Source: Petrosia ficiformis
Taxonomy: Eukaryota; Porifera; Demospongiae; Haplosclerida; Petrosiidae
Direction of reading: 5' to 3'
Length of the DNA stretch: 64,000 bases
Assembly: GCA_947044365.1 (NCBI GenBank)
Contig: OX345640.1
Coordinates: forward strand, 1,049,001 to 1,113,000
Below are positions 23,101 to 35,400 of the stretch, in pieces; within the stretch, counting starts at the first letter, position 1, and each line of letters opens with the position of its first letter. A model generated the notes under the pieces. It made no database searches, had not been told where the DNA came from, and saw only the letters and a list, made by a program, of their open reading frames with translations. The translations under genes were made by a program, and so were the position numbers.

Positions 23101-25224
23101 AAGTACAAGAAGGACGCTGAAACTCAAGAATGGACAACATTCAATACTGAAATTGTCAAAGAAGTATTAATGGTCAGTGGATTAGAACCCAATACTAACT
23201 ACATATTCAAAGTACAAGCTAAAAGTACAAAAGGACCTAGTAAAGAGAGTGAAGTCAGTAATGTCATTAAAACCAGATCTCCAATACCCAGTCAACCAGG
23301 CAAACCCACATATAGGGTAAAGGCTCATGATCGTATTACTTTATTTTGGTCCAAACCAAATGAGTATTATGAGAATGTTGAATGTTACGAAATATCTTAC
23401 TATGATAATAAAGTAGAGAAGACTAGAGTAACAGATGGTCGGGTGGAGGAGATAGTAATTGATGGATTAGATCCACAAAAAGGATACTATTTTAAAGTGA
23501 AAGCAAAATCTATGTTTGGTGATAGTCCAAATAGTCTTCCCAGTGACCAAATTGGCACTGATCATATTCGTCCTATCTTGAAAATTATAACATACTGTAC
23601 AGCGCTACCAGACTCTCCAACAATTCGTCTTCTTAATACAACAAAATCAGCCACTGTGGATGAAAAAAAGTATGCCAAGTTTGAATATGGTGAAGCAACA
23701 CATGGTACACCCAACAAAGTGCTAATGATAGTTGGAGCGACTGGTTCTGGTAAGAGTACCTTGATCAATGGTATGGTCAACTATCTCCTGGGAGTAGAGT
23801 GGGATGATGAGTTTCGTCTCAAACTCATTCATGAGAAGGTTAAATCACAAACCAAAAGTGTAACAAAATTTATTTCAGCATACACTTTTCACAAACACGA
23901 TGACTTCCCACTCCGATACTCACTGACTATTGTTGATACTCCAGGATTTGGAGATACTGAGGGCATGGCAAGAGATAAAGAGATAACAAGTCAAATCAAG
24001 GAGTTTTTCTCCTTACCTGGTAAACAAGGCATTGATCATTTGGATGGAATTGGGTTTGTTACACAGGGTGGATTGGCACGTCTGACTCCGACACAGTTAT
24101 ATATTTTCGATTCCATCTTTTCCATATTTGGTAAAGATATGAAGGATAATATATTTACTATGGTAACCTTTGCTGATTCTGCTGATCCACCAGTGATTGG
24201 AGCTATTAAAGAAGCTGAAATTCCTTGTACTGAGTACTTCCAGTTTAACAATTCAGCTCTCTACACTGTTAATACAAACACATTCGCTCAGATGTTCTGG
24301 AATATGGGTGTTAAAAGTTTTGAACATTTTTTCAACATGTTTGAAGAAAGTCAGGCAGTCAGTCTAAAGCTGACAAGAGAAGTCCTTGATCAAAGAGAGC
24401 ACTTAGAAGTTGTTATCATTGGTCTTCACAGTCAGATACAAGCTGGTATGCTTAAAATTAATAATTTAAAACAAGAGCAGAAAATATTACAAGAGAATGA
24501 AGAGAAAATACAGGCAAATAAGAACTTCATGTATGAAGTTGAAGAGGACTGTATGGAAAAAGTTAAATTGGACCATGGGAAATATGTTACAATCTGCTTT
24601 AAATGTAACTTTACTTGTCACTATCCTTGTGGCATCCCTAATGGTGATGACAAATATCGATGTGCTGCCATGAATATACCAAAGAATGAAACTACAACAT
24701 GCAAAGCTTGTCCTGGAAAATGTGCTTGGCAACAGCATAACAATGCTGAATATCGTCTGGAAGTCAAGAGAAAGAATGTGCAGAAATGCTATGAGAATGT
24801 TAAAAAAAAGTATTATGAGGCAGAAGGTGGTAAAGTGAAGGTAGAGAATGTAATTGCTGGTATGGAAGAAGACATTCAAACTCATTTCCAGATTATGCTA
24901 CAGAACATCATAGAAGCACATAGTTGCATACAACGTTTAGATGAGATTGCCTTAAAACGTCATCCATTGAATGATGTTGGCTACATTGACCTGCTAATTG
25001 AAGCAGAGCTACGAGAGAGGAAATCAGGCTTTGAGGAACGTGTTGAAAACTATCGTGTGGTGAGAGAACAAGCAGAACTAATTGGTAAAGCAAAAGAAAT
25101 GCCACAGGCGACACTATCAACAGAAGAAACAGTAAAATTTTGGAATAAATTTGTACGAGTAGAACCTGATGTAGCCAAGTCACTACCACCAGTACAGATT
25201 CCACCTGAAGGAATAAAATTCTGA
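17132..25224 (+). CDS. Gene B: FN3 repeats, SNTX/MACPF-like module, FN3 array, P-loop GTPase
   Basis: Two long exons, 17132-19252 and 19523-25224, join in phase 1. Exon 1 has an FN3 remnant, three FN3 repeats, then (from about residue 340) an SNTX-type domain: TLGRPFRLGI start, EGSLKLSYLGGL, the MACPF-like GTHIVTGISYG, and a helical region with LLPKIRGGQ. Exon 2 opens with the thioredoxin-like part (VIAFEF, PWYKNE, DDQNFEPPSAP), then 12 FN3 repeats, then the GTPase (GATGSGKST near 23734, DTPGFGDTE near 23938), a helical stretch, and the Cys/His cluster (CFKCNFTCHYPC...CKACPGKCAWQQH). No signal peptide or membrane segment is seen, so it is probably cytosolic. Homology is to stonefish-toxin-like proteins; toxicity is not implied. 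Exon 1 looks like a recombination product. Confidence 0.85.
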
Positions 25225-26059
25225 GTAACTGTTGATAAACTTCGAAGGAAGTAACTCGCGTAATGTCCAACTTTAGAAACATACTTATGTTGCTACTTTA
25301 AATAACATGTGGAGATTTAGTTACTATAATTTTTTATTGGTAAATAATGTATAACTATATATTATAAATGTTTTAATTTTGCTGATTAGTTAATAGAACA
25401 ATTCTTACTTTGAATTGGATCATAAAAATAGAGTACTATAAGTGATTAATTGTACAGGTAGTAGTACAGTATCTTTTTTTCCTGAATGATAAACAATTTG
25501 GATGGTCCAGTAGTTCATCCATTAGTCTAGATCTGTGATCTTCCTCACAAATTATGATTTTTCAATAATGAAAATATTACTCGTCATGTGATCAGTAACT
25601 TAATATACCAGTAATAAGTAATATATGCCTATGTACGTACAAAATTATGTATGTATGTATGTATGTATTATAATTATATTATGTATCTTTATCAAGCATG
25701 GGCTGAAGTATATTTGTCATGTAATGTAATGTAATGTAATGTGCAAGTACTGCTCAGTAAGTTAAGTATAAGTACAAGGTTCTTTTGGGAAAACGTACAA
25801 GTAATTTACAAGGTACTTAAGTACACATCAAACAACATCAACTATATCTAATTCCATGTACATTATTACATCTGATGAACATAAATTTTGAGTCATTTTA
25901 GCAATTTATAGTGACTATCTAAGTACTTGAAAAGTTGAAATACCATGAAGTACTTACCAAAGAAAGGCACGAATGACAATATGACAGTTTGACATATAAT
26001 TATCCATTCAACCATTCACCAGTGTACCCCTCTAATCTATCTATCTACTCATTACTCTA
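25225..26059. other. Intergenic spacer after gene B
   Basis: AT-rich sequence with a short GTAT run near 25650 and a TAATG pentanucleotide run at about 25714-25740. From about 26000 it resembles the GUF1 intron 8 sequence of copy 1, which marks the start of the GUF1 relic. No FHIP2 or GFPT exon is present, unlike after genes A, C and C'. Confidence 0.5.
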
Positions 26060-26460
26060 TTCATTCATCCATTGTCCGTCTCTCTGGAACAACTGACTCT
26101 TAAAGATAGTAGTGTTAGTGTTCGTCCTGATTCCAGTTCTGCTCTGGGTCAGGGATGGAGGATTGGGTTTCTGGGTTTACTACATATGGAAGTGTTCACA
26201 CAGAGACTAGAAGAAGTACATTTAATTTAGTTATATATTTTATAATTATTATAAATATAATTATAATTATATTTGTATTTAGGAGAATACATCTGTTCTG
26301 GTAACTACACCAAATGTATTGGTATATATATCATATGTGTCATAATGTGTCATAATGTGTCATGATAAGTACGTATAATGTAATGTATTAGCCATTTTGA
26401 AAGATGAACCAGAACTTCTCTCATCTGAAGTATGTAGGTACATACACTATACATTAATGT

Positions 26461-26612
26461 ATGCATTGACATATATATATATATGTATGTATATATGTGT
26501 GTAATACTGTATGTATGTATGTATGTATGTATGTACTATGTATGTATATACTATGTATGTATGTATGTATGTACGTATGTATGCATGTTTGTACTATGTA
26601 TGTATGTATGCA
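26461..26612. repeat. TATG/ATAT microsatellite in GUF1 relic 2
   Basis: Tetranucleotide repeats in the position of copy 1 intron 12, again close to the old 5' splice site (GAAGTATGT). Open frames over it are repeat artefacts. Confidence 0.8.
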
Positions 26613-26626
26613 TGTATGATCGATCA

Positions 26627-26815
26627 GTGGATTAGAAATCAGTACAGAATATATATTCAAAGTACAGGCTGAAAGTGCTGATGGAACTAGTATAGAGTGA
26701 GACAGGTGGGAAACCTAGCTTTGAAAAACATGTTCATTACTATTGCGAAGTGAGAAAACAAGCAGTACTTATCAGCAAAACACAACAATTACCACAACAG
26801 CTATCCCCTTTTTTT
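26627..26815 (+). pseudogene. Miniature relic of an FN3/GTPase family gene
   Basis: About 190 bases join the end of an FN3 repeat (SGLEISTEYIFKVQAESADG, then a stop) to the extreme C-terminal tail of the family (reading EVRKQAVLISKTQQLP). Everything between, including the GTPase, is gone. It therefore records a former further copy of the large gene, or a recombination by-product, between genes B and C. Confidence 0.75.
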
Positions 26816-27759
26816 CTAGTAGTGACAAATAGGATTCTCAAAATTTGTTATGTATTTTGTTGATCTTCAATAAATCTTTTGAAATTTAATACCTATTCAC
26901 GTTATTAAAATTTCTCATAAATTTCTCATTACTATAACTAATGTCAATCATTCTCTATTAATGATTACACATATATACATGTATTATACTTGCAATATTA
27001 TTATATATAAATATATATTATATTATACAAGTTATAAGTAGAACTAATATACATGTAGAGTCAACCCAACATATAGCCTGAATAATGTGTATTGGCCATA
27101 TCAAGAAATGAGACATTGAAGTTAACATAGGATTATAAAATACATAGATTTGTATATGTAATATGTATATAATTATATATCTTTTAATTAGTTAGATATT
27201 CTTCTTAATGGACATCAGGTTGATGCTCTCTCATGTATCATACATAATGATAAAGCTTACACTTTTGGTAGATCAGTCTGTTTGAAACTTAAAGAGACTA
27301 TTCACAGGTTTGACTACTATAGACCTGAGAAATACATTATTACTTTTACATATAAAATTGTGTACATATACATGTACATAAATACACAATACATACATGT
27401 ACATGTTCAAGCCAAAGGTGTGGATGTACATATCCAATACACAGTACCTGCCTATACTTAATTAACTTGTTAAATGGTTGATACCAATGGGAAATGGTTA
27501 ATAATAAATGTTTCTCATTATTAGACAATTTTTTGAAGTGGCTATACAAGCAGCAGTTAATGGATGTGTCATTGCCAGGGAAACGTGAGTCATGTATGTA
27601 CCCAAAAGGACAGTACATATCTAGCTTTATTACTATTTTATTTCAGAGTGAAAGCTTTAAGAAAAGATGTTACTGCAAAATGTGTAAGTATGCAACTATA
27701 ACTTTTGTTAATGTGTGTGCGTGTATGTATGTATGTATGATATATGTATGTATGTACAT

Positions 27760-28071
27760 CAGTGCTCGAAATAATATCCAGCAATTGGCCATTTTCCAGC
27801 CATTTCACTGCTTTGACCGGACAAAATTGCATTTAACTGAATTGTCTGATTAGTTATAGAAAATGAGTACATTAATCTCACAGTAAAGGGAAATTATTAG
27901 TCAAGAGTAGTCATGGCTTAGTGGATTACTTCTATATCTCATAAGACATAAATGGGTACAATACAGACGTGTGAGACTTGCTGGTCCAGACAAAATTCAC
28001 AACTTGCTGGTCAAATATTGTTTTGTCCTGATGTTTCTGCTGGACACTTTCACAAATTATTTGGAGCACTG
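27760..28071. mobile_element. Candidate hAT-like MITE in GUF1 relic 2
   Basis: Ends CAGTGCTCGAAATAAT (27760-27775) and ATTATTTGGAGCACTG (28056-28071) are inverted repeats with one mismatch. The CAGTG terminus is typical of hAT-type elements. The equivalent intron of GUF1 copy 1 lacks this segment. A clean 8-base target duplication is not visible; flanks share only TACAT, so the class is tentative. Confidence 0.6.
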
Positions 28072-28078
28072 CTACATA

Positions 28079-28139
28079 TGTACGTAACTACGTATGTATG
28101 TACGTAAGTCTGTATACATAATTATATATATTATATATA

Positions 28140-28170
<31 letters not shown>

Positions 28171-28196
28171 TATATATATATGTATGTATATATTAC
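28079..28196. repeat. GTAC/TATG simple repeats
   Basis: TACGTA words followed by TATG and TATATA runs beside the candidate MITE. No coding sense. Confidence 0.7.
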
Positions 28197-29484
28197 ATAT
28201 ATTTAATAATTATTTGTTAGAATGTAATACATTAGCATTTTTTAAAATGTACTGAGAAAGTATAGTAAGTAGCTTATGCATAAGGTATATAGTATAGGTT
28301 CATATTCTATGTTATCTCAATATCTGTCTGAGTATTCCTACAGAAAACAAGTAGATGAGAAAACGATGTTTTGAACTTCTGATGAATATATATATACAGT
28401 TACAGTAAACTAAATGACTGATGTTGTTACATAATATTGAGTAATATCATTACGCAATGCTCCACCCATTGAACTTCAAGTGATGTTGATGTTGTTACAT
28501 AGTATTGAGTAATATTGCTATTCATTGAACTATGGTGGTCTACATTGAATATAATTTGGATATTCCAGGAATGTGTGCCCCACCTTTATGAATATTGAAT
28601 TATACTCACCTTTTTCTATATGTCACTTTATTTACAAGAAATCATTATTTGAATAAAGTAGTTTTTGATCCAATGCAACGGACACATAAGTACAGTCTTA
28701 AAAAGCTAAATTTGTATGTAAATTGTATATATAATTGTGCATACATATATTGTATATGTATGACTCTTTGTTTGTATGGATTGGATGTGTTATGCATTAA
28801 TACATTACTGTATATGAATGTGTGTGTATATGATATGACGTGTTACAATGTGTATTTATTGTAATTATACATTATACACTAGTGTATAATTATGATATAT
28901 AATATGAATTGTTGCTATGTATTATATTATGTATCCATGTATAATATTTATTATTATATGATGTGTTGCAATATTGTGTATGTATTAAATATAAATAATA
29001 CATATAAACGTACATTACTATAATTATGAATAATAATAATAATAATTTATAATGTTAACTGATAATTAATTACAAGCACATGTGCTTATTTAAATGGAGT
29101 GAGATACATGTATTAAAAATATATTATTTTTTATATAGTATGGTGGTGATATCACTAGGAAGATGACATAAACAAAGAGAAGGTAAAAAGAGATTGAAAA
29201 GAATTGGAAATGTGGAACTAAATCGAGAATCATTTCTATCTGTACTAGAAAGATGATAATTTATTATTATAACTGTGTAAAAAAATACAGTTTTAATTAA
29301 TTTGAAAAGGGCGTGTGTATATATAATTATAGATCTACATGTAGGGTGACGCCTTTCTTGTTAAATTCGAGATCAACAGATACACCCTTTGCAAAACAGA
29401 AACGAACTTGGCTAACTTGCATAAGGATTAACTAGCTGGCGTTGTTGCCTTGAAAAGAAGGCAGCAACACCAGGCTACCCAAGA

Positions 29485-32400
29485 ATGGCTGTGTCTGGAG
29501 AAGAATGTCTTGGTGAGAATAAGTTTAATATTAATTTGTATAATAATTATTATTATCTTGCAATAATTATTCAGTAATTGTTATAATTATATAGCCATTA
29601 ATGACCTCAATGAGATTTATCAGGAATGCAAGCACTGCAGTGACAAGTGGGAAGAGATTGGATCAAATCTTGGAATTTCTTATGCTACTCTTGCTATCAT
29701 CAAGGCAAATAACCCTTCTAATTGTGAGCAGTGCATGTTTGAAATGCTTGCAAAATGGTTAAAAAAAGAAAACGAAAAGTGTATTCGAAGTTGGAGAAGT
29801 TTATGTCAAGCTCTTTGTAGTGTGGACAAAGCCACAGCTGATCAAATAGCAGAGAAACATCATGTTACTGACGAGGAGAATAACAAGGGAAATGGAAATG
29901 TCAATAAAATGCACCCACTGTGAGTGAATTACGTGAATGTTTTGTATAGAGTTTTTTTCTGTTTTAGTAGCTAATAATGTGTTTCTATATAGTCTCCTTT
30001 TGATAATATAAATTATCAATTCAATAAGTGCTTCTGATGTACTTAAGTTTATTCTCATCTTGTCTAGCTACAGTAACAATATTCATTGCATTTAATAATA
30101 ATATTCATGTACTATTGCTTAGAAGTACAACAATATTAGTGTATTGTAATGTTGTTGTTCGTAATTGTGCAATATCATCATGACTGAAATTCATAAACTC
30201 TAAGGTGGACAGGAGGAAATATCCTCTGAGCCCTACCAAATGACCCACAAAGTAGTTTTTTCACATTTATCTTACATTGTTATGTTCCTTAGACTATAAA
30301 TGAGTATCTTTAATAGCAAATAGTATTTGGCTCCCTAGATGTTGCTTTGTGAAGTGCAAGTTTAAAGGATTTCTCTCTAAATCTTTCTTTAGTAAAATAT
30401 GATTCTTCGGCAAATTAATATTCATGCAGAATGTTTGAATCAAGTTATAATATATAATTATAATAACACTAGAAAAAGTAATTATACACTTATATTTTTA
30501 GCAACACTTTGTCTTTAGTATGGCAAGTAAGTAGAACTCATGTTTCACTGTTGAATTGACAATTAGATTGTAATGAATATAGTTATCAAGTATCACATTG
30601 CAACAGTAGCTGGCTTCTCGTGCACAAATCTCGTTGCTTATTTCTGGATGTATACGTATTTCTCATGGACTTCGTTATTAATAGTATTACACTCATTAAA
30701 TCATTTACATAGTCATTAATATATTACTAATATTCTTTATTTAATAGGAATATGCATACACTTGGACGTCAATTCAAATTGGGAATGCTGTATGATTTTT
30801 GTAATGATAGTCTCCTTCCTGATACGCCTTTATGGGATGATAGTGCATTGAGCAAATGTGTCATGAAAACTCGTCCACCTTCCCAAGAACAGTGTAAAGC
30901 ATATACAACTGATGAAACTACCCCTTTTCAAGTGCTTGGAGTCGAGGGAAATTTGAAACTGAGCTTTTGGGGAGGTTTAATTAAGGAAAGTGATGTTTCT
31001 GGTTCAGCCAGATACTTGTATGAAGACACTTCCAAACAGCATGCTCAAGTAGCTATCTGGTATAAATACACTTCACATCGTGAGCAAGTGAACTACGAGA
31101 TGTTACCAAATGAAGTGTACCGCACTTTGTCGTGTGAAGATGTTGGTACTCATGTCGTGACCGGAATTTCATATGGTGCTGAGGCCATCTTCGTTATCGA
31201 TCAAGAAGTAGCTGATTACATGGAAATTAATGAAGAATTGTATGAGAAAGCTCTTCAGGTTTGTAATTCTACTGGTGGACAGCATGATTTTGAGTTAATA
31301 CAAATACCAACGAAAGACAGATTAACTTTTACATATTTCGGTGACTTCCATCCTCAAGAGAAGATTTCCACATTTCAAGATGTAGCTAACTTTTGTAAGA
31401 ATCTTCCTAAACTATTGACTCGAGAAGGCAGTCCTAATCTTGTTGCAAAAGAAGTATGCCTCCATCCTTTGAGTACATTAAACCACGGTGCATTCAGTCA
31501 TCTTGATCTTTCTACAAAGATAATTAGTCCTGGTATGGTCTGTCAGATAGAGTTTATTATGCAGCATCTTCATGACATAAAGATTAGATGCAACAATCTG
31601 ACGAAGACAAACATCTACCAGTATTTTATTGGCATCCGAGAGCAGCTGTCCAAGTTCAGTAACATTCTATTCGAGTACAAGCATGATTTCGTAGAACAAT
31701 TAGCTATTTTGCTACCGAAGGTACGTAGAGGACGAGAGGAAGAACGAGAATTATCAATTTTTTGTGAAAAGTATTTTACTTCACATTTCAACTGTGAAGT
31801 TCTGTCCACCTGGATTGAAGAAAAGGAATGTGAGGTCACTTTTCTTGCTAAATGTCTAAAAGAGCTTGGACAAATCCCCGGTAAGATATTATAAGTATTT
31901 TAAAGTACTAACATTAATCACGGTCATGTTGTCAATACATATCAATGGAGTAAGCATTGATGCTAAAACTGAAATTAATAATATCAAATTGTGTAAAGTC
32001 TTTTATAATAAGACCATGTATGGTCTCGGTTGGTTCAGTTCATACTTGCAACTCACTCAGGCTGATAATAAGCTATGTGGTTTCATTGAGTGTATATATA
32101 TTCTTGTAGTTGATACCTATCTAAATGTCACAGTGTAGCTATGCCATTAATAACAAGTGTATATAGAGAAAAAAACATCCCTATATTTGCTTTGTGATGA
32201 CTATGTATTAAGTATTGCTGATGGCACTAGTGTCTCTACCTTTCTGTGTACTCCTGGGGCCTGAAGACGTAAGTGTAAGCCTAATTGCAGTCTAAATACA
32301 CAGATGTCTGATGAACTGACTGAGGTACTCCTTCAAGGTTCTAAATGATGACTTCCTCGTGTCTGAAACTCAACAACTTATCATACTTACTTGTTAAAGA

Positions 32401-35400
32401 TTCTTGCATAATATCTATACTGTTTCTCTGCTATATACAACAGTTATTAGCAGTTTTACATCCTTTCTGAATCTTCCTGGCTGGTCTGTAGCTCAAACGC
32501 GCGTTCTTTTACGCGCCACGCCCATTAATTGACCGAGCCCCCGGGAATGACGCAACTTCCTTAACTACGCATAGTCGCGAAAGTGACACAAGAATATAAT
32601 TATAATTATTATATATATACATTAAACCCCGTGGAAAGCAATTATAGGGATGGCCCTACGGGCCATAAAAAGTACAGTACTATGTAAACTATTAAGGATT
32701 TCAAATAATATTTGATGTAAGATTTGAACTACATATAAATGTATGCAAAATCACTAAATATAGTTTAAGTAAGCAAACACTTTTTTTCAGGGGAAGAAAC
32801 ATAATAACTATACATCACAAAGATTACTTTACTATCTACCGTTTATCTATTATAGGTGTGAAGTTTGAATTTCCACTACATGATTCAGTACTTGCTACTA
32901 AGAAGAGAGTTATTGCATTTGAGTTCACAGCTATCAATAAGATTGACCAGGGACTGATGAAAATGTCTGCTCGCATGAACTCAGAAAACCAAGATTTCAA
33001 ACAGCCATTAAAAGGCCCGTGGTATAAGAATATAGCTATGAAAGTAAATGTCACACTACAGATGAGACAATTTTCTAGTTATGCTAAATCAAAGGCTATA
33101 TATAATGATGAAAGTGTCATCTTTATTGTTACTGATGCTAGTGAAGACACACGTATCTGTGATAATGCTGTACGAATAGTCTCTTATACTAATGGAGAAC
33201 TTGACGATCAAGATTTTGAAACACCTTCTCCCTACCAAATCATGACACCGCCACTAGTAGCAGGTCCACCTGGTAAACCATCAGTTGTGAATACAACTAG
33301 TAACAGCATTGACCTAAAATGGGAAAAACCACAAGAGTATCCCGAGTATACTCACAGTTACAAAGTGCTCTATTGTTCGAGAGATGATCTTCCTAATTCA
33401 CAATGGAAGTCTCAACTAACCAATAGTGTAGTTGAACATATTACAATTAGTGAATTGATTCCAAACAAATGCTATTATTTTAAAGTACAAGCTCTATATC
33501 ACAAAACAGCTAGCAAAGAAAGTCTTGTTAGTGATGCTATTAGTACTGAACATGTAGTGTTTGATCCCCCAGGTGAGTGTAGAGCTGAAGATGTGACACA
33601 CGACAGTGTTACACTATACTGGAGCAAGCCTCCAAATATTAACCCCAGTAAGGTCGAACACTATAAAGTATTATATCGATTTGACTCTGACCCTCATGGT
33701 GACTGGAAATCGAAAATTACAGAGGATGAAAAAACAACTATCAAAATCCATGGGTTATCTCCGAAAACGAAATATATTTTCAAAGTACAAGCTGGATCCT
33801 CAGATCATCACTTTGGTAAGGAAAGCAAGGAAAGTGATGTCATCATGACAGAATCTGCTATATGTAGCCCTCCAGGAAAACCCCAAGTAGAGGTTAGAGA
33901 TAGTTCTGTTGTTCAGTTGAAGTGGACTAAGCCACTCAAATATGCTGACACTATTCAGCACTATGTTGTCTTGTATAGCTCTATGGATGAAGAAACTCAG
34001 CAATGGCAAAAATATGACCAAAATAGCACTACAGAAGAGATACTAGTAAAAGGACTCTCTCCTAACACTCGATATTGCTTCAAAATAATAGCTGAATGTA
34101 AAAGTGGAGCTAGTGAAGAGAGTGAAACAAGTAATACAGTTGAGACTCTAGTTCCAGTACCAAGCAAACCAGGTCAACCAGTAGCAGTTTCTGTTACATC
34201 CAAAAGTATTAATCTAATATGGGCTAAGCCTGCACAGTATCCCGAGTATGTTACAATGTACTGTGTGAGCTATCGTTCCCAAGAATCAAAGGAATGGTTA
34301 TTACTCCATGTTGATGGGGAGAGAAAAACCGTTACAGTTACTGGATTATCTCCCAAAACCACTTATCTCTTTAAAGTCCAAGCTCAAAGCAAGACTGGAT
34401 CTAGTGAGATGAGTGAAGTTAGTACAGCTATCTGCATACTACCTCCAGACCCAACCCAACCAGGTCAACCTCAAGCTGTTAATATAAGTCATGACAAGAT
34501 TACTATAACTTGGGCCAAACCACAAGAGAATGCAGAATACATTCAGAATTACACAATCCATTACAAATCATTACAGAAATCAGACACGCATGGGTGGACA
34601 ACAGTGAAGACTGAAAGTGCTGTGGAGAAATTAATTGTCAGTGGATTGGAAGTCGATACAAGTTATATATTCAAAGTACAAGCTGAAAGTGTTGATGGAC
34701 CTAGTAAAGAGAGTGAGACAAGTAATGTCATTCAAACTCTAGTCCCAATACCAAGTAAACCAGGACAGCCTAAATCGGTTTCAGTTACACATAACAGTGT
34801 TAGTCTGAAATGGACTAAACCTACACATTACAGTGAGTATGTAATGAATTACCATGTGAGCTATTGTTCCCAAGAACAAGCAAAAGAATGGTTATCACTT
34901 TGTGTTCAAGGGGAGAAGGAGAGTGTTGCAGTTACTGGATTATCTCCTAAGACCACTTACCTCTTCAAAGTCCAAGCTCAAAGCACAACTGGATTCAGTG
35001 AGATGAGCGAAGTTAGTACATATATTCATACTCTACCTCCAGTGCCCAGCCAACCAGGTCAACCACAAGCTGTTTATATAAGTCATGACAAGATTACTTT
35101 AACTTGGGCCAAACCGCGAGAGAATGCAGAATACATTCAGAATTACACAATCCATTACAAATCATTACAGAAATCACACACACATGGATGGACAACAGTG
35201 AAGACAAACTGTGCTATGGAAGAATTAGTAGTTGGTGAATTAGAAGTCAATACAAGGTATATATTCAAAGTACAAGCTGAAAGTGCTGATGGAACTAGTA
35301 AAGAGAGCGAGACATGCGATATGATTCACACTCTAGTCCCGATACCAAGCAAACCAGGACAGCCTAAAGTGGTTTCTGTTACATCTAAGAGTATTAATCT

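Larger units (their letters stand above)
26060..29260 (+). pseudogene. GUF1: GUF1 relic, copy 2
   Basis: Pieces matching copy 1 exons 10 to 12 (about 26075-26428, with internal deletions), exon 16 (about 27193-27308), exon 17 (about 27526-27586), exon 18 (about 27647-27684) and exon 19 (about 29140-29258). All G-domain exons and exons 13 to 15 are missing, and the last exon carries a small deletion that shifts the frame soon after GGDITRK. A fragment of the FN3/GTPase family and a MITE-like insert lie inside it. It cannot encode a working factor. It occupies the slot just upstream of gene C, as copy 1 does for gene B. Confidence 0.85.

Noticed and set aside
17132..25224. Calling the SNTX-containing proteins venom toxins
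   Set aside because: There is no signal peptide, and the SNTX module is embedded between death, FN3 and GTPase domains. Homology to a toxin fold does not show toxicity.
32480..32590. A tRNA-derived SINE head
   Set aside because: A weak A-box-like word is present, but no B box at the right distance could be found.
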